Assembly (NCBI GenBank): GCA_029339505.1
Contig: JAQISU010000245.1
Span: 620,001-684,000, forward strand
DNA: 64,000 nucleotides
From: Unio delphinus
Taxonomy: Eukaryota > Mollusca > Bivalvia > Unionida > Unionidae
Direction of reading: 5' to 3'
A model generated the notes under the pieces. It was given only the letters and a program-made list of their open reading frames with translations. It did no database searches and was not told the DNA's origin. Made by a program: the position numbers and the translations under genes. Below, one piece after another: positions 47,295 to 62,330 of the stretch (positions are counted from its first letter, which is position 1; every line of letters begins with the position of its first letter).

Positions 47295-47562
47295 CTGATG
47301 ACCTAGGTGGTTAGAGCATCCACCAGTGATGTGTGAGGTTGTTGTTCAAACACCAGCTGTAACTGTGTCATACCAAAGACTTATAAAAATGATACTAGCA
47401 TCTGCCTTACATGTACATGTTGCTCAATATAAGAGGTTAGTATAAGACTGGTTGGCCTGGTGTCTTAATAATGTGACTGGGTGGGACTTGATGCTACATG
47501 TATACAGGATGATGCATCAGTGATGGACATCTCTATAAACTGCTACACTACAGACACTGCAG
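47295..47562 (+). mobile_element. tRNA-derived SINE, copy 2
   Basis: The head has ACCTAGGTGGTTAGAGCATC (A-box region) and a mutated B box. The body shares ACCAAAGACTTA, GGTTGGCCTGGTGTC, AATGTGACTGGGTGG and CTCTATAAACTGC with the copy at 51,732. An (AC)n tract follows. Confidence 0.75.
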
Positions 47563-47969
47563 TAATGAATAATCCAAAATACACACACACATACACATAC
47601 ACACAAATAGTCATTTTCAAGATTTTGTAAATAAATTCTAGAAGGAGTGAAAGTGTCGAAGAAAAAATATGCTGGGTATCTTAACCAATCATACTGGTTA
47701 ACTCCTTTGGAATTGGATCCAATAGTACTATTCACATAAATATCAGTAGACAACAATGGTGTTGCATTCGTAATCTTGGCATGGTTTGCCCACACCAGAT
47801 TTGAATCCGTATTACTGTCCTGTAAATACTTATTTATATTGTTGTTGTGGTTGATGTAATTGCTCAGTTTTTAGTAACCAATGTGGAGACATATGCTTGA
47901 TAATACTATTTCAGGAAAGTTTGTAGCTGTTTTCGCTTTATGAAATTGCAAAGTTTATAACTCAAAACA

Positions 47970-48640
<671 letters not shown>

Positions 48641-48649
48641 TCTTCCAAG

Positions 48650-50288
48650 AAAGACCTAAAATACGTGGTAGTTGAATTTCCTCATTTTATATTCTGATTA
48701 TATATAAAATCCAAACAAAGTAATAAAAACATATTAACCCACCTGATCGCCTGTTATTATGGTAGCTAAGTTCTAACATTAAAATTTAATTTAATATGGT
48801 TATTTTTAGAAACCAATATTCATTTGCTGGTGGAAATCAGTTCTTATTAAATTCTTTAATAAGTATCCATTTTTATAGATTTTAATTTTTCATTTTATCA
48901 TGCTTAACATGTGTAGTTGGAGGGGGGAAGAATTTAATAGTCAGTTATTTTTGGAGGGGGAGAAAGAATCACCTAGCCAATTCTTGACTACTACATTGTG
49001 TCATCATGACACATCTTAGACTTGTGTATAGTGAACACCAACTTGTCATCCAACAAAATAAAATCATGGATATTTTAGATCTCTTGCAATAACTCTTTAA
49101 AATGTTACTGGTGGATGCATATATATCAGTTATACAACCCTTAATAAAAATTAAATGTGAACAGCAATGATTTGCAAGAGCTTTTTATCTCCAGCAACCA
49201 TAGTAAAAATTAATTATCACGTAGAAATACATTCAGTAACCCATCATTATAACTGTACATGGTGTAAAAACCTAAGTGGTCATATGAAATGTAGGTTACT
49301 ATGACAGTATTTACTAAAAGGGTCTGGTACTACCAGAGATACATACATTCATTTTGATTTATGATTTTTGCATGGCCAGAGCTTGAGAATGACAACATTT
49401 TTGATAATCAGTGAAGCACAATACAGAGACAAACAAAAATGAATCTATAGCCTACATGGCTTATATATAAGTCACTAATGGATAACTTTTCTTAAGGTGG
49501 TTAAACTGTCAAATCAAATATGATTATCCTGTTTGATAGCATTATTAGTGCATTATGTACTGTTGTTTTATATTATTATTCTAAAATGTTGTGTGCAGAA
49601 ACATTTGGTGGGTGTTGTCTGACAGTGTCACTTACCAGGGGAACGTATGTGACACTGATTATGTGCCCTTTATGCAGAACTATATGGTATCAAAAATCAT
49701 TTCATCCTTCCACACATCAACTGTACAACCTGTTACCAATTAGAATAATAAGTAACCTATTAATCTTAACCAGAATTGGGAAAACATAATATTCATTTGA
49801 ATGATTATGTTGATGACTGGGTTAATAAATCTTATCATATGTGAATGAGAACCAATTGCAGATGATTAAATTAAATTTAAGTGTTATTCATGTTTCTAAA
49901 AATAAAAAATAGAAATTTCAAAGTTTTATTCAATACAATTTTTATTCCCTTGAATCTCAATGCAAAATAAATGATACATTTATAATTCCAAAATGATCTA
50001 ATATGTTGCCTGTCATATAATAAAATGTGTATCTTGCAATAAATATATTGAGTATCCCATCCTTTCTTTAGGTAATTCCATATTGTTACTTTTATCGTGG
50101 TCCCCCAACCCCTTGCAAGTCATAGAGGCAATTCTCAATGAGTCATCTGCTGTCTTCATTTTAAAAATTTTGATATTTGACTTTGATCAGTACATTACTT
50201 CTAGGATTTGCCAAAATATTCATATCCAACATTCTTATCCACCATTTGTAGTCTTCGCTTACATATAAAAAGAAAGTTCATGTTGTCA

Positions 50289-50290
<2 letters not shown>
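48650..50290. other. AT-rich DNA, no gene seen
   Basis: Short frames lack motifs. A minus-strand GTGGGTTA donor-like site near 48,750 has only a weak partner acceptor. Confidence 0.5.

Positions 50291-50291
<1 letters not shown>

Positions 50292-50346
<55 letters not shown>
50292..50346. repeat. (GA)n microsatellite
   Basis: About 27 GA units. Confidence 0.97.
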
Positions 50347-50349
<3 letters not shown>

Positions 50350-51512
50350 GAAAGAGCAAGGTGATTTCTAAAATAAACAAAACGCACAAGAAGTTGAAGG
50401 TCATTCAATAATGTTGATAGAAATAGAAATGCAAAACTATTAAAGAAATAGTAAAACAAATGTGTTGTAATTCAATAAGAGTGTTTTTGAAATTGTCGTG
50501 ATATTTGTTTTGCCACAAAATGGGTAACTTAACCTTTTCAGTTTTAAGAACTTGCTCTGTAGAATTCCTTCTTACATAAAATATCTGATCTAATTAAAAT
50601 GATATGATCTGTTAGTATGATTCATGTCGTTTAGTTGATATCAGAGAAAATTTTGTTGCTCTTGGCTTACCAACAGATAACTCTCCACAACCTCCCTTGG
50701 TTGGCGATAAACGGTCTCAAATTTTGCATAGAGTTAAAAAATTTAAAGAAAAAAGAATTTCCCCAAGTTTTCACACTGGTTATAGTGGGTATTTTAAAAA
50801 AAGACCTTGTATATCTTAGGCATTGTTCAAAGAACCTTAAATTCCCTTTATTTTGTCATATGATTGATGGGTGTAATATGGATTATGCATGTATACAGCT
50901 TAGCCTTACTTAAAATGTGCACCTTTAAAAAGAAGTGCTAGCTCCACTAGGTCATTTTCACTTCCTGAACATTAGAAGTAAATTGTATTTTTTAAATAAA
51001 AAACACTTTTTTATATTTCATATATTGGTAATTCATTCATTGCACTTTCAGAAGCTGATTTTGTGTAGTCTGGCAAATTCATTTTTCCTATTTTAATATC
51101 TGCTAAAATATAGTGTACATTAGACAAATTCTGGCTGATTTCTGGACAAGGGAGCAGTCTTTTTAGTTAGCATCGTGCTAAGATTATTTACAATTTCCAA
51201 AAGTACAATATGCAAACAAAACCCAGCCATATTACATCAAAGTAGCATAGAGGTATGCCAACATTCTCTCCAATGTGCATGTTTTATATGCAAACAACTT
51301 CACCTTGCATACATCACTTTCTAAAAAGTACATAATAATGGGTGAGTGCCCCCTTGTACATAATTTAATTTGATTGTATCTGCTCTCTAATCAAACAGCA
51401 AGACTTTAAATGATTTTGATTTATAAATGCACACTGGTTTTCTAATGTTTTTGTAAGTACATGATCTTTCTTCTTTTTGTAATCATATCATATATGCATT
51501 TTATGTTATAGG

Positions 51513-51606
51513 TGTTTTCTAATGGTGTAAAGCGCTTAGAGCATCTAGAGATTAGGCGGTTTACAAAGTCCTCATTATTATTATGATTATTATTATTATT
51601 ATTATT
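51513..51606 (+). mobile_element. CR1/L2-like LINE 3' tail
   Basis: GGTGTAAAGCGCTTAGAGCATC followed by GGCGGTTTACAAAGTCC and an (ATT)n tail matches the 3' end of the LINE at 26,292 in layout and wording (GTAAAGCxCTTAGAGC). Only the tail is present, as expected from 5'-truncated insertion. Confidence 0.7.
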
Positions 51607-51731
51607 GATAGTATTATGTAGAGCTCAAGATGTACTAAAAGAAATTATTGCCAAAACTATTATTGTTGGGGAAATCTAGTATATTTTGCCAGAGTTCACA
51701 AGCGTAATCTTCCTTTTTCAAGCTAGAATGA

Positions 51732-52052
51732 CTGCTTCGGTGGCCTAGTGGTTAGATCATCCACCGCGGAAAATGGAGGTCATGGGTTTGATCCCTGGCT
51801 TAGTCGTACCAAAGACTTACAAAAATGGTACCAACAGCTGCCTCGCTTGACGCTCAACATTAACAGGCCAGTGTTAGGACTGGTCGGCCTGGTGTCAGGA
51901 TAATGTGACTGGGTGGAACATCAGGCTACATGTCTGTGGCATGATGCCCCAGTGCTAGACATCACTATAAACTGCCTCACTGGAGACATTGTAGCGACAT
52001 AACTGCAAAATAGTTAAAGCTACGTTAAAAATCCTAATCAAACAAACAAATT
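51732..52052 (+). mobile_element. tRNA-derived SINE, copy 3, with exact 12-bp target duplication
   Basis: The element is flanked by AAGCTAGAATGA at 51,720-51,731 and 52,053-52,064. The head GCTTCGGTGGCCTAGTGGTT contains the Pol III A box, and GGGTTTGATCCC at 51,784 is the B box, so the head derives from a tRNA. A ~200-bp body and a short tail (AATCAAACAAACAAATT) follow. This is the best preserved of four copies in the window. Confidence 0.92.
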
Positions 52053-52421
52053 AAGCTAGAATGAAAGATTAATACCATATACGTTAATTTACAAACAATT
52101 TAGAACGTTAAATAACAGCATTTGCTATAATAATAGTGTTACACACACAGGGGTATTCACTTGACCGAGCGGTGTCAAACCCTGGCGCGAGTCACGCTGG
52201 AAGTCATATGTTTTCCCCAACTTTCCCAAGACTTCCATACAACTTGAGTTGTACAATGGAAAGAAAGACGTGTCCGCTATATTTAATAACCTTTGCTCTA
52301 ATCAATTGGCGATCCAGATGAGACAACTTGCCCAAAAGTCCATTAACTGCACCTTTGCATGGTTTTTCTTTATTATCATCCGATTTCCGTACCGACAGCT
52401 TGTCATGCCATAGAAATTACA

Positions 52422-52739
52422 CTAGTATTCCCTTACCAACTGCGAAATATTTAACTGCGCGACCCTAGGCCAGTCAATCCTCATAATTTCTGGCGTATCA
52501 CGCTCATATACATACACCCATTTTCCACTATGGACACATAAACGGTACCTACCAAGTTCCAACTTATTGATTCTATTATATAATTTACTGATTTCCAACC
52601 ACAAATACTGCCATTTCAACCACAACACTTTTATACACTGCTGAATTTTAATATGGAATATGTTACACCAGGGACAGTCTTTCGGCTTGTACTTTAATTC
52701 ACTACTAACAACCCCAGCATGGTTCAAATTCACTAACAC
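52422..52739 (-). CDS. Unrecognised 105-codon open frame
   Basis: The frame runs from an ATG (MLVNLNHAGVVSSELKYK) to EY-stop and has a CPWC motif, several Trp, and a mixed composition (DTPEIMRIDWPRVAQLNIS). The surrounding 52.1-52.8 kb is slightly GC-richer than average. No splice sites, homologous motif or transposon ends could be tied to it. It may be a gene fragment or a chance frame. Confidence 0.2.
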   Translation of the reverse strand: MLVNLNHAGVVSSELKYKPKDCPWCNIFHIKIQQCIKVLWLKWQYLWLEISKLYNRINKLELGRYRLCVHSGKWVYVYERDTPEIMRIDWPRVAQLNISQLVREY

Positions 52740-52799
52740 TCGGCTCTGTGACGTTTGCTTCTACCAATTGGCTAACTATTTCGGGCTAGTAATTTCCAT

Positions 52800-55700
52800 G
52801 GCACCGAAGACTAAATACTCACACAAATAAATCTAAGAATTGCTTAAAAACAGGATGCTGTCAAATACACATACTCCAAATTTATTACAATTGTTTTTAT
52901 AGCAAAATGTCAGGTTATCTGAAAGATTTTGCAAACTAAACATATTGTGAAAAGAAGTAACAATTTTATCATATATTGTTTATGCTAAATGAGGTAGTAA
53001 ATAATCACCGTTATAATTACTAATTAAATAATAGTTTGGTTGAAAATGAGAGAAAGGATTTATATGAAATATTTGAAAGTCAAATTGATTTATTGCTTTT
53101 ATGTCTTCCATGATATTTACAATTTTTTCTACATATGACATAGTGAATTAAACTTAATTTATTGATCAATTAATGAAAGTAATTTATGAAGTTAATAATT
53201 ATTCATTAATATGTTTGCTTGTCAGTAGATATAATTCAATTATGTAGCTACAGATGTGATATTCTCAAAAAATTGTATGAGAATATGTGAATGAAAATCA
53301 TATGAACAAAAGTGAACATATAAAAACTATAGTCCTTGGTTTATTGGTGTGTTTTGGTATGGACCAAAATGTTAAGTAACAAAACAATTTAACACAGTTG
53401 GATAAAAAATACAATCTTGGGGTAAAAATGAAATAATTATACAAAATTACACAGGAAAAGTTAGAAAGTAAAAAACAATGATGAAACCTTATGGCAATCA
53501 GTTTGCTAAATATTGTCTTTACATGGATGCATTGTGAACCTAAATGCTGGTGGGAATATTTACAGTAAATGTACCAATATAGATTACATAGGACAGAATA
53601 CTGGGTGACAGCAGTATCATAATGGCACAATGTCATGTTATACACACTTTGCAGCACCCATTAAAGCCATAAAGGAATGGTTAATACTGCTCTATACTAT
53701 AGATTTAGATGCATTAAGATAGCATGGTCCCATCATGGTACACACTGCTTAGGCTAAACTCATTTGTAATATGGATGTAGACACAAATCATTTAGCAACA
53801 AATTCTTGAAAAGACAAACATGTCAGCAAATGTCTGAACATAGAAACATCATTCAGATGGGATAAGATAAAATGTTGTAGTGACCTGTTTTGAAATGACT
53901 GAATTACTCACTCTGTGATATTTACATACTTCAAATTTCATAATGCTACTTACAGTCAATAGTTATATCAAGCATGTAGCAAATATGGTTCAAAATACTC
54001 TGATGTGTGAAAGTTACAACGACCTATGGATTGTATTATATTATATGCTAATGTTCACAAGTATAGATAAAATAGGGCTTAAAGTATTTACCTGATAGCT
54101 AAAAAGACAAACATTTCCAAAGCATGCAAACTAGTCAACAGTGACATACTTTTGGCATGATGGAGTTATCCGCTGTATTACTGAAGCTCATACTAAATTG
54201 TGTGTGCAGGTGCAATAGGGTCAATGGCATTGAGAGTTTAATGAACATATAGCTGAATATTCATATCTCTGAAGTATTAAACTTGGGTCACACTGATTTA
54301 CTTTGGACAAGACTTAACTGTTTTCTTTGTAGTATATCCATATGAAATAACTAGTTTATAAACAACTCACATGCCAAATGTCATGAGTGAGTGTGAAATA
54401 GAGTTCAGAATAGTAGGGGTTTAATAATCCCACAGCTGAAGCAAATAATGCAAATAGAGCATGAAAATAAAATCATGCTGACCTAATTTTAATGTTTGAA
54501 TTGCTGGCTTGCTTGGATTCTAACTGAGATGCATCATTACACCAACTGTCACAAGACTAGATGTTACTGGGTCAAAGATATTGAGGGCATAATGAACCAA
54601 TAACAAGGAATCACATGTTGAGTCACTTTAGTATAATTTTACTTCTCACAATTTACTAAAGACAGAATTCAGACTCTCACTACATCACCAATTGTACTTA
54701 AATGCCCAAAAGTTTACTTGGTAAATCAGTTGCATTCAGCATGTGTTTGTATCTGAGACATTAAATGTATCATCTTGATTTATTCTACCCACCTACCTAT
54801 CTACCTATTGTTTAAAAAAAGAATGAATGTCATGATGTATATTATGACAGTACAATACACCACCATTTATTACCTTAGTATCTAACCCAAAGTGGTTCTT
54901 AAATAACTGTTTTTAAAGAGACTCTAAAGGTACATTGTACTTGGAACACAACAAATAGACAGAAGTAGTAGATGTAACACACTCTGAAACTGGATAATGG
55001 TGATGTGTAACATTTTACTGTTAGTTCAAGTTTCATTTGGATAATCCTGTTTTCCTTTCATTGCTAACAATTTGACATCTAACAAGGGTCATCATTATTA
55101 GCACCATCTCTAATTCAAATTTTACAGCCAACATCCCTTGGGAGGGCATGGTCAATTACACATTTGAATAATCTACTCATGATGGGAAGGCAAACCTTTG
55201 ATATTGTCCTAAGGGACATTTGCTTGCTGCTAACAGTCTCTTACAAGCCTTGTGATTCATGGATGATTTTTCATTACTTGGATTTGGTTTAGCTGAACAT
55301 TTCTAGATTATTTTTTTTTAATGTAACTTTATCTGCATGTCACAACAAACTCAGATAATATTAATAGGACTTTCCTAAATCTTTATGACAAGGCAAAGCA
55401 GACACAGTTATGTATGCACATGAAATTCACTATTCACTATAAATTTCACTTGCTAACTTTTTTGTCAGCTGAAAGAGTAATTAAACAAACTAACTGAATC
55501 TTGATTGAACAATATTTGAAATGACTGTTGATGTATGCTTTAATAATTTTGACACTAAAATTGTGAACAAATGTAAATTTGAAATGGGTCTGATAATGTT
55601 ATGAACTATATGTTATAATCTACTTATCAAATTCATCACATAATAGATTTAATATTTACATGATAAAAACTGAAAGCATCCTGTATGGTAATTAGGCATT

Positions 55701-58700
55701 ATGAAATTACCAGTAAACAAAAGCGTGTGTAGTAATTAGATCAATTGGTTTAAAAAGTACTTGAAAAGTGTGCACAATTTGTATGTTATCGTTACCTGTT
55801 AGAGAAATATATATTATTATGTGTTTACACAAATGGTTGAATATCCACCTCATTACTGCCTTCAGTGCAATCAGTTGATACATTTTGATTGCAGATAAAT
55901 TATAAAATGAATTCCTTTCATGAATACGTGTGTGTCTTTTTTCCTTCTCATCTGCACCTGGTATAACAATGAGAACACCAAAATTTACATTGATACAGGT
56001 TTATGAAAACAATTAGGTTGAATTGTTCATATCATATAAGCACCATACCTTTATTATAGGGCACCTTACACATACATAAACAATACAAGGCCCAAAGCTT
56101 CTTCACATCTGGGAGTATAGGTTATTTTCTCTCCAGGTCAAAGTTCACAGTTTAATAAAATATTAAAAAGTCCCTTTAAATAGTCAAGAGAGACATACAG
56201 TTGCCTCTGCACTGCATAGAAAATAGCATTAACATAATCGTGTTATTATCATTTGTGCTGCCTCCAAAGCTAAAGTGCAGCACATATATTTTTGTTTTCT
56301 AGCAGCATTTGTGTAAATTACAAGATTATTTTAACATTTTTTTTTCAGTTTTACCTATCAATAAAAAGATATCATTTCCAAGTTTTGAAAATTTCATTGA
56401 GCAGAAAGGGCTGTAATGGAAAAAAATCTAGATTAGTAAAACTATACTATTAAGATAATATTTGATCTAATTTATTGTGATTACTATACAATGTGTGAGG
56501 ACATTTCATCCATGATAATAACTTAATTGATGATTAGCTTTGTTATTATTCTCAGTGATAATTCCCCAGATATATTCCTGAACTTAGTAGTATTTATCTA
56601 AATTCATCATGAAGAACTCACAGCCAGGATCAGTTGATAATAAAGTTGATCCTATTTGCAACTGAAAAAAGTAGAGACAGTGTTTTATCGATTTAACATA
56701 AGTCTTTTACAGACCAGAGTTTAAAAAACTGGTTAATGAAGTTTGCAATTGATTCATTGGTGCCAAATTAAAAACATATTGTAAACATTTAAACATCTAA
56801 CATTATTGAAGTTTTATTATCATGGATTTGGCAAAGTCCTACAATGGTAACTGGACAAGTACCACAAGTCATGAAAGCAAATGCCTTATTTTGAGCTATC
56901 TTGAATTGATAAGAGTTAACAGCTCTCTCCAGGTCATTATCTTGGTGTAAATTTTCTCTGATCATGAAGTAGGGTTAGCTCTTCCATGAAAGCCACCTGC
57001 TGGGCACCTAATAGCTTTGATAGAGGCAGTAGAAAGACATTTAACAGTTAGTTCAGTCTGCATAAGGTCAAATTTCTTGCTACCAGAGAAATTCAACTGA
57101 TATTTCCAAAGCCTGAAGAGAAGCAAAGGACAACGATTTATGCAGAAAACTTCTGGAAATGAGTTCAAAAAAGGTGTGTATTGATTTAAAATTATTTTCT
57201 GCTGATTTTAGAGTTTAAAAATATAAAATATTAATAAGAGTACTTAGTTATATTATGTTAAATTATCTACTAGTATTATTCACTTTTATTGAACTATTCC
57301 TTAAGTAATCAGATATTTTCTTCGGTAAACAATAGCCCACATCTACTCAAAGAGCATACGCAGTATGAATTAGTATTAAATGTGGCATAGTTTTGTACAT
57401 TTATCTTCTAAAATTGACTCAATGAGCATCTATTACATGTTATCAAATTTAAATGTAAAATTTTCTACAGAAATGGTTTTTGCATTACATGTGATAATGG
57501 ATTTCAGACTAGTAGATTTACATATTTTGATTAGTGGATTCACTCCTAATTAAACCATTAGATTTTTTTAATCTTCAAAAATGTGTTACAAGGTACTGAA
57601 CAGTTTTGTTTTCTATATGTTCTCTCTGCTTAATATAATAAAACAGCAAGGTTTGAACATAAATTAGATTCAGATTCAGATTAAAATGGAAAATGCTATA
57701 AAAAAGAGGGTTATTTATCTTACAGTTGACTGCAAAAATTTAAAAATTAATAAATTCAATACCATTTTTAGTTTTCTTCACAAGATCACTGTCTGGTGAC
57801 CACAAAAGACATTCATTTCGTCCAAACAAAAATCTGTTTGCTAAGATATATCTCATGAAACACTACAGCCAAATTTAAAAGGCATTTGTTCCACACAAAA
57901 CCTGGTTTCAGAAAGACATATTTCCTGTTTGATATTTTACAAGAATCAAATACATAATTTTGTTCAACTTCTCTTTTTTTAAATAAGGTCATGTTCAACT
58001 TGAAACTACCAGTTATAACAGCACCAGTGCATATTTCAAAAATATATGCTCTGACGAATCTTACGCTAAAACAATTACATGTATGTTGTATTGTAACAAT
58101 GCAGAAACAAAGAGTTAATGTTTAAACTAAAATGTGCCAGTAACTTGTATTGGGATATATGATGAGTGAATGAAAGTTTATATAATGTGTGCAAGAATTG
58201 CAACCAGGAAGTAAAACGTATAAAATTGAATCAAGACAAAGTTTCAAAATGTAACTTATATGTAAAGAGTCCCATATATTTATTCAAGAAAGAAATATTG
58301 AAAATATCATAGTTTGTATTGCTGTTGAAATAACTTTCAATTTTAATTATTATACGTTCATTTTTTTAAAAACAGCGTTTAGTCAGCTAGTTTAAAAAGT
58401 TGACTTAACAAGAATAATTGAAGATCTAATGTATAGCCCTCTCTTTAATCTCACATGGAATCATGATAACTATTATGCCATTTCTGTATAGTGTAAGTTC
58501 ATTTTTTCTGCAGGTATGCATTCATTAACCTAATTCTGAGAGTGTTACATGAAACATTCACTTGGAGAATTCAGCACTAATTAAGGGTATTACATACATG
58601 GATGAAAAAGTCCATAACATCTGTGTTCAAGGGCTAAAGGTACTGTAAAAATACCTATTTGACTTAATTTTCACTCCTCAGGCCATAAGGTTAAGTAACT

Positions 58701-59270
58701 TTACATTTTTGACCTGTATAAACCTTCATCCTTCCATCCTTTAACAATTACATTTTTATCACTCTATCATCCATATATTTGATTTAATTTTAAGTAAAGC
58801 ACGGAATATGAGCTTATTTCTAGATTTCAGACTAATTCAACACACACTATAATAAAAGCATATTAATAAGGTGATCTTGCATGCAATTAGCTGAGCTTCT
58901 TACCAATAATAAAGAAATATTTTTTAGTTTTTATAAAACTTGCAGTACAGGTTTATATGATGAAGATTTCAACAGTTTAGTAAGATTGATATCCATTCAT
59001 AGTAATTATTTGATCTTGCATCTGACTGAACCAGTTATCACTCTAACGGTCGTATTTGTACATGTTTGTAAGTTTTATTAAACATGGAATATAAGCTTAT
59101 ATTACGAGATCTCAACTGAAGTGGCAACTAGTTGCACAAGTTTGTAACCACTTTATTTATGATTTGATTTGATGAATATTGAGAAATGGGCTATCATCAT
59201 GAAGATGTCAAGTGTATTTTATTAAGAGCAAGGTCAAATTATATAGTAATGAAGTGATCTGGCTTCATGT
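52800..59270. other. Long AT-rich region without identifiable genes
   Basis: This reads as intron or intergenic DNA: frames are short, no motif is recognisable, and no paired strong splice sites were found. Transposon ends were not recognised either. Confidence 0.5.
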
Positions 59271-59271
59271 C

Positions 59272-59466
59272 ACAAATACATAGCTTAATGTCCCACCCAG
59301 TAACATTATTCTGACAAGAGGCCAACAAGTCCTAGCACTAACTTCTTAATACTGAGTGCCAGGCAGTAACATTTTTATAAGTCTTTGGCATAACTCAGCT
59401 GGGGATCAAACCCACGACCTTCCACATCCAAGGTGGATGCTCTAACCACTAGGCCACCAAAGCAGT
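59272..59466 (-). mobile_element. tRNA-derived SINE, copy 4 (minus strand)
   Basis: Reversed, the head TTTGGTGGCCTAGTGGTTAG and B-box region GGGTTTGATCCCC are close to the copy at 51,732, followed by the same body (AAGACTTATAAAAATG, GTTGGCCTCTTGTCAG). It ends about 40 bp short of the full body. Confidence 0.85.
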
Positions 59467-60128
59467 CTACCAAAGACTTTTAAAAGTAATACAACATAGT
59501 AGATCAAGTTAAGAAAAGAATCTTGATTGTAAATTTTCCAACTAAATTGCAATGTAATTTGAACATTATTTTTTTTTAATATTAATTTCTTCTATTGTAA
59601 CAGTAAAACAATCATTCAAAAGACTTGCTTAATTTAGTTTAGAAAACAAATAAATTTCATTTAAAACTACTGACCAAAATTTTTCAGGTATACACAACCC
59701 AACAAGCATCATATGGACATCAAGCTGACCATACAGACAGAAGAAAATATAAAGTTGGGGAATGTACTCTAAGCAATCATTCAAATCAGTCAGGTCTAGG
59801 AAGTTGCAACCACTGAGGGTACACTTGGAATATACTATGCAAAGTAATGTAAGGTGTCAGTTACATAGTTTAAACACCTGAGCACATCAGTCAATAATAT
59901 TATACCTGGGACTTTGAACCTCCTTCTTCAAGAAGATTGCCATTAGCCATAACAAGATTTATATTAAAAAAGATCTTTGATGCTAAAGTATATATTGTTT
60001 TATAAACAAAGAAACATTCCATAGGCATTGCTCTTTCAAATAAAGCAGAAAAGATATTTTCATTTTACATTGAAATAAAACACCAATCTGGCGCTACAAA
60101 TTATTCTGGTGTTTTTCATATGGATATA

Positions 60129-60306
60129 CAGTGAAACCTGTCTTGAATGACCACTGTGATGTGAGACCACCTGTCTTGAGAGACCATATTCTCAATGCAC
60201 AAATTTAATGATTATATAGCATCATGACCTGTTATGAGAGACCACTTGTCTTGAGAGACCATAATTTTATGGCAGAAAGGGTGGTCTTTCAAGACAGGTT
60301 CTAGTG
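60129..60306. mobile_element. 178-bp hairpin MITE, Tc1/mariner-like
   Basis: TA flanks both ends (60,127 and 60,307). The left end CAGTGAAACCTGTCTTGAAT and the reversed right end CACTAGAACCTGTCTTGAAA are matching inverted repeats that continue into GACCAC. The inner motif GTCTTGAGAGACCA repeats. No coding capacity. Confidence 0.8.
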
Positions 60307-61549
60307 TAATATTATTAAAATTTTTATGTACAATGTACATCATTTCAGTCATATGATAAATATAATAAATATTTTGTGTATTTAATCATTTTGTTCTAAT
60401 ATTTTGCTGTTCTCTTGATTTTATATGCATCCATCTTCCTATTGGTCTATCTCTCTTGTTAAATACTTGGTATAAAATTTAGGTTTTACAGTTTTTGCAA
60501 AACTTCTAGTATGATTATAGCCTCCCTACCAATGTCAATAATGAAAACTGTTGGTGTGATAAAAATGCACAGAAATAGTTATTTCATTTACTGATTTATA
60601 ATTTCTAACCCAACTGTGACCAGGAATGCCCTAGCACTGTCATTGTCTGTGGATTGTGCTTAATATACTTTCCTTGCTAACACTGTGTCATGTTATGCAT
60701 ACAATGTACTATGGGCGAGTCGATTTTCCTCTGACAGCAGAGCGACATAGTTCATCCTGTTTGGTAACTGCCAGATAATTCCACAAATTACCATAAGGTT
60801 GAGAGTTATAGCACATTGCACAATTGTACATAGAAATTAAACCACTAGTTAAATCCATGTGAAATGTAAATTTGTAGTTGTCGTTCTTTTCCATCATTTG
60901 ACATTGTAGATATCAGAATTAAATTAACATAGTATGTACATTCTATGTATATACACATGTAGTTTTGCGTCCACCTCTTTGCTGAAAACAGACTTGTCCA
61001 GAAACTGGAAGTAACCAAACAAGCAAGGTAGTATTTTACTCTGAAAATTTCTGTTTGAGAAAACACATGCAGTCTCCCTGGTCATAATACGTTTGAAAGT
61101 ATAAATCAATAAATTAGGTGACCAAGTTCTAAATTTTGAAAATTTAATTTATGGTTGTTTTTAAACAAAATTGGAGGGTGCAAACAAATGCTGATGTATA
61201 TTCAGACTATAGGAAGAGCTATATGAAGGGAAATAAATCAGTTTAGGAGCTTATGTAGATTGCCTTCAAAGTATTTATCAAATATTTACCAAAAGAATCC
61301 AAAAAAACAGTCTTCATTACAAGATAACAATTTAGTACCGGTAGTAAGTAATATAAAACATTGTTTTGAAATGTGTCACTTTCATTTACTTTACTCTGTT
61401 TTAGCTATGACTGCTATGACAAAAATGAATTTTTGTATTTACTCATATTTCAAAACTCTTGGGATCTTAAAAATATAGTATACAAAATTTCTCTTTGGAA
61501 GCCATCCATGGTGATCATGACCAGTGAACCTACATGCATTTCCCAAACT
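60307..61549. other. AT-rich DNA, no confident gene
   Basis: A minus-strand frame ending at 60,709 (NCAMCYNSQPYGNLWNYLAV) is mildly gene-like but has no recognisable family or splice sites. Confidence 0.4.
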
Positions 61550-62330
61550 TTGTTCAAGCTCATATTTATCCAATACTGCATTTACTCCATATGAGTGATT
61601 TAGCCATACATGTAGCCAAATTTGGATATCTAATAGTTATTACTGTAGGTTATACAAAAAAAAAACATTTCAGGCAATGACCAACAATGTTATAAGCTTA
61701 CATTTACACAACAGTAGGGAATGAAACACTGAGGAGGATGGCCAAATATGGCTAATTATAGAGCTTTTAAATTATAACAGCCATACATGCAGCTGTTTTG
61801 AAAAGCTGTTGCTGACACTAGCCAAATTTTGCTAAAAGGTCATTAGTTGTGCACCAGCCTCACTGAGCCTGGCAACAGGAATCCTTAGCCAAATTTTGGC
61901 TAAGGATACATTAATCTAAGATTTGGCTTCTGCCTAAAGGTCATACAATACATCATGGAAAGGGACAATATTGCAGTTAGCCAAATTTTGGCTAATCATA
62001 GTTACCTAGAGTTTGATCTTTTGCAGCCATACATGGGGGTTATACTAAAAGACACTAGCCAAATTTTGGCTAATTTTCCAAAATTTGGTTCCTATCCTAA
62101 GGGTGTGAAGAACAACTTTGTAGGAATTAGCCAAATTTTGGCTAATTTAAAACCTGCCTAGCCCCTCCAATATAGTCAAGCTATTGAATAGTGATAGACC
62201 ATATATTGATCAAAAGCACTTCCAAGAATATTATTATATGCCTTTTCTACTTTGGGTTAAGAGATTTTAGCCCACAGCAGAGGCCTGATTTGAGTAAATG
62301 GAAAAGCTCAAGTGCAATCGGAAGCTGTTA
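61550..62330 (-). repeat. Palindrome-cluster repeat, copy 2 (inverted relative to copy 1)
   Basis: This is the reverse complement of 39,838-40,618 over its whole length, with the palindromes now reading TTAGCCAAATTTTGGCTAA at about 61,886, 61,978, 62,056 and 62,128. Divergence between the copies looks low (a few percent, plus small indels). Confidence 0.9.

Noticed and set aside
56962..57168. 68-codon minus-strand frame (MNSFPEVFCINRCPLLLF)
   Set aside because: No motif, splice support or compositional shift; probably chance.
59688..59816. Possible plus-strand terminal exon after TTTTTCAG (VYTTQQASYGHQADHTDRR)
   Set aside because: No donor or upstream exon was found and the frame is only ~42 codons.
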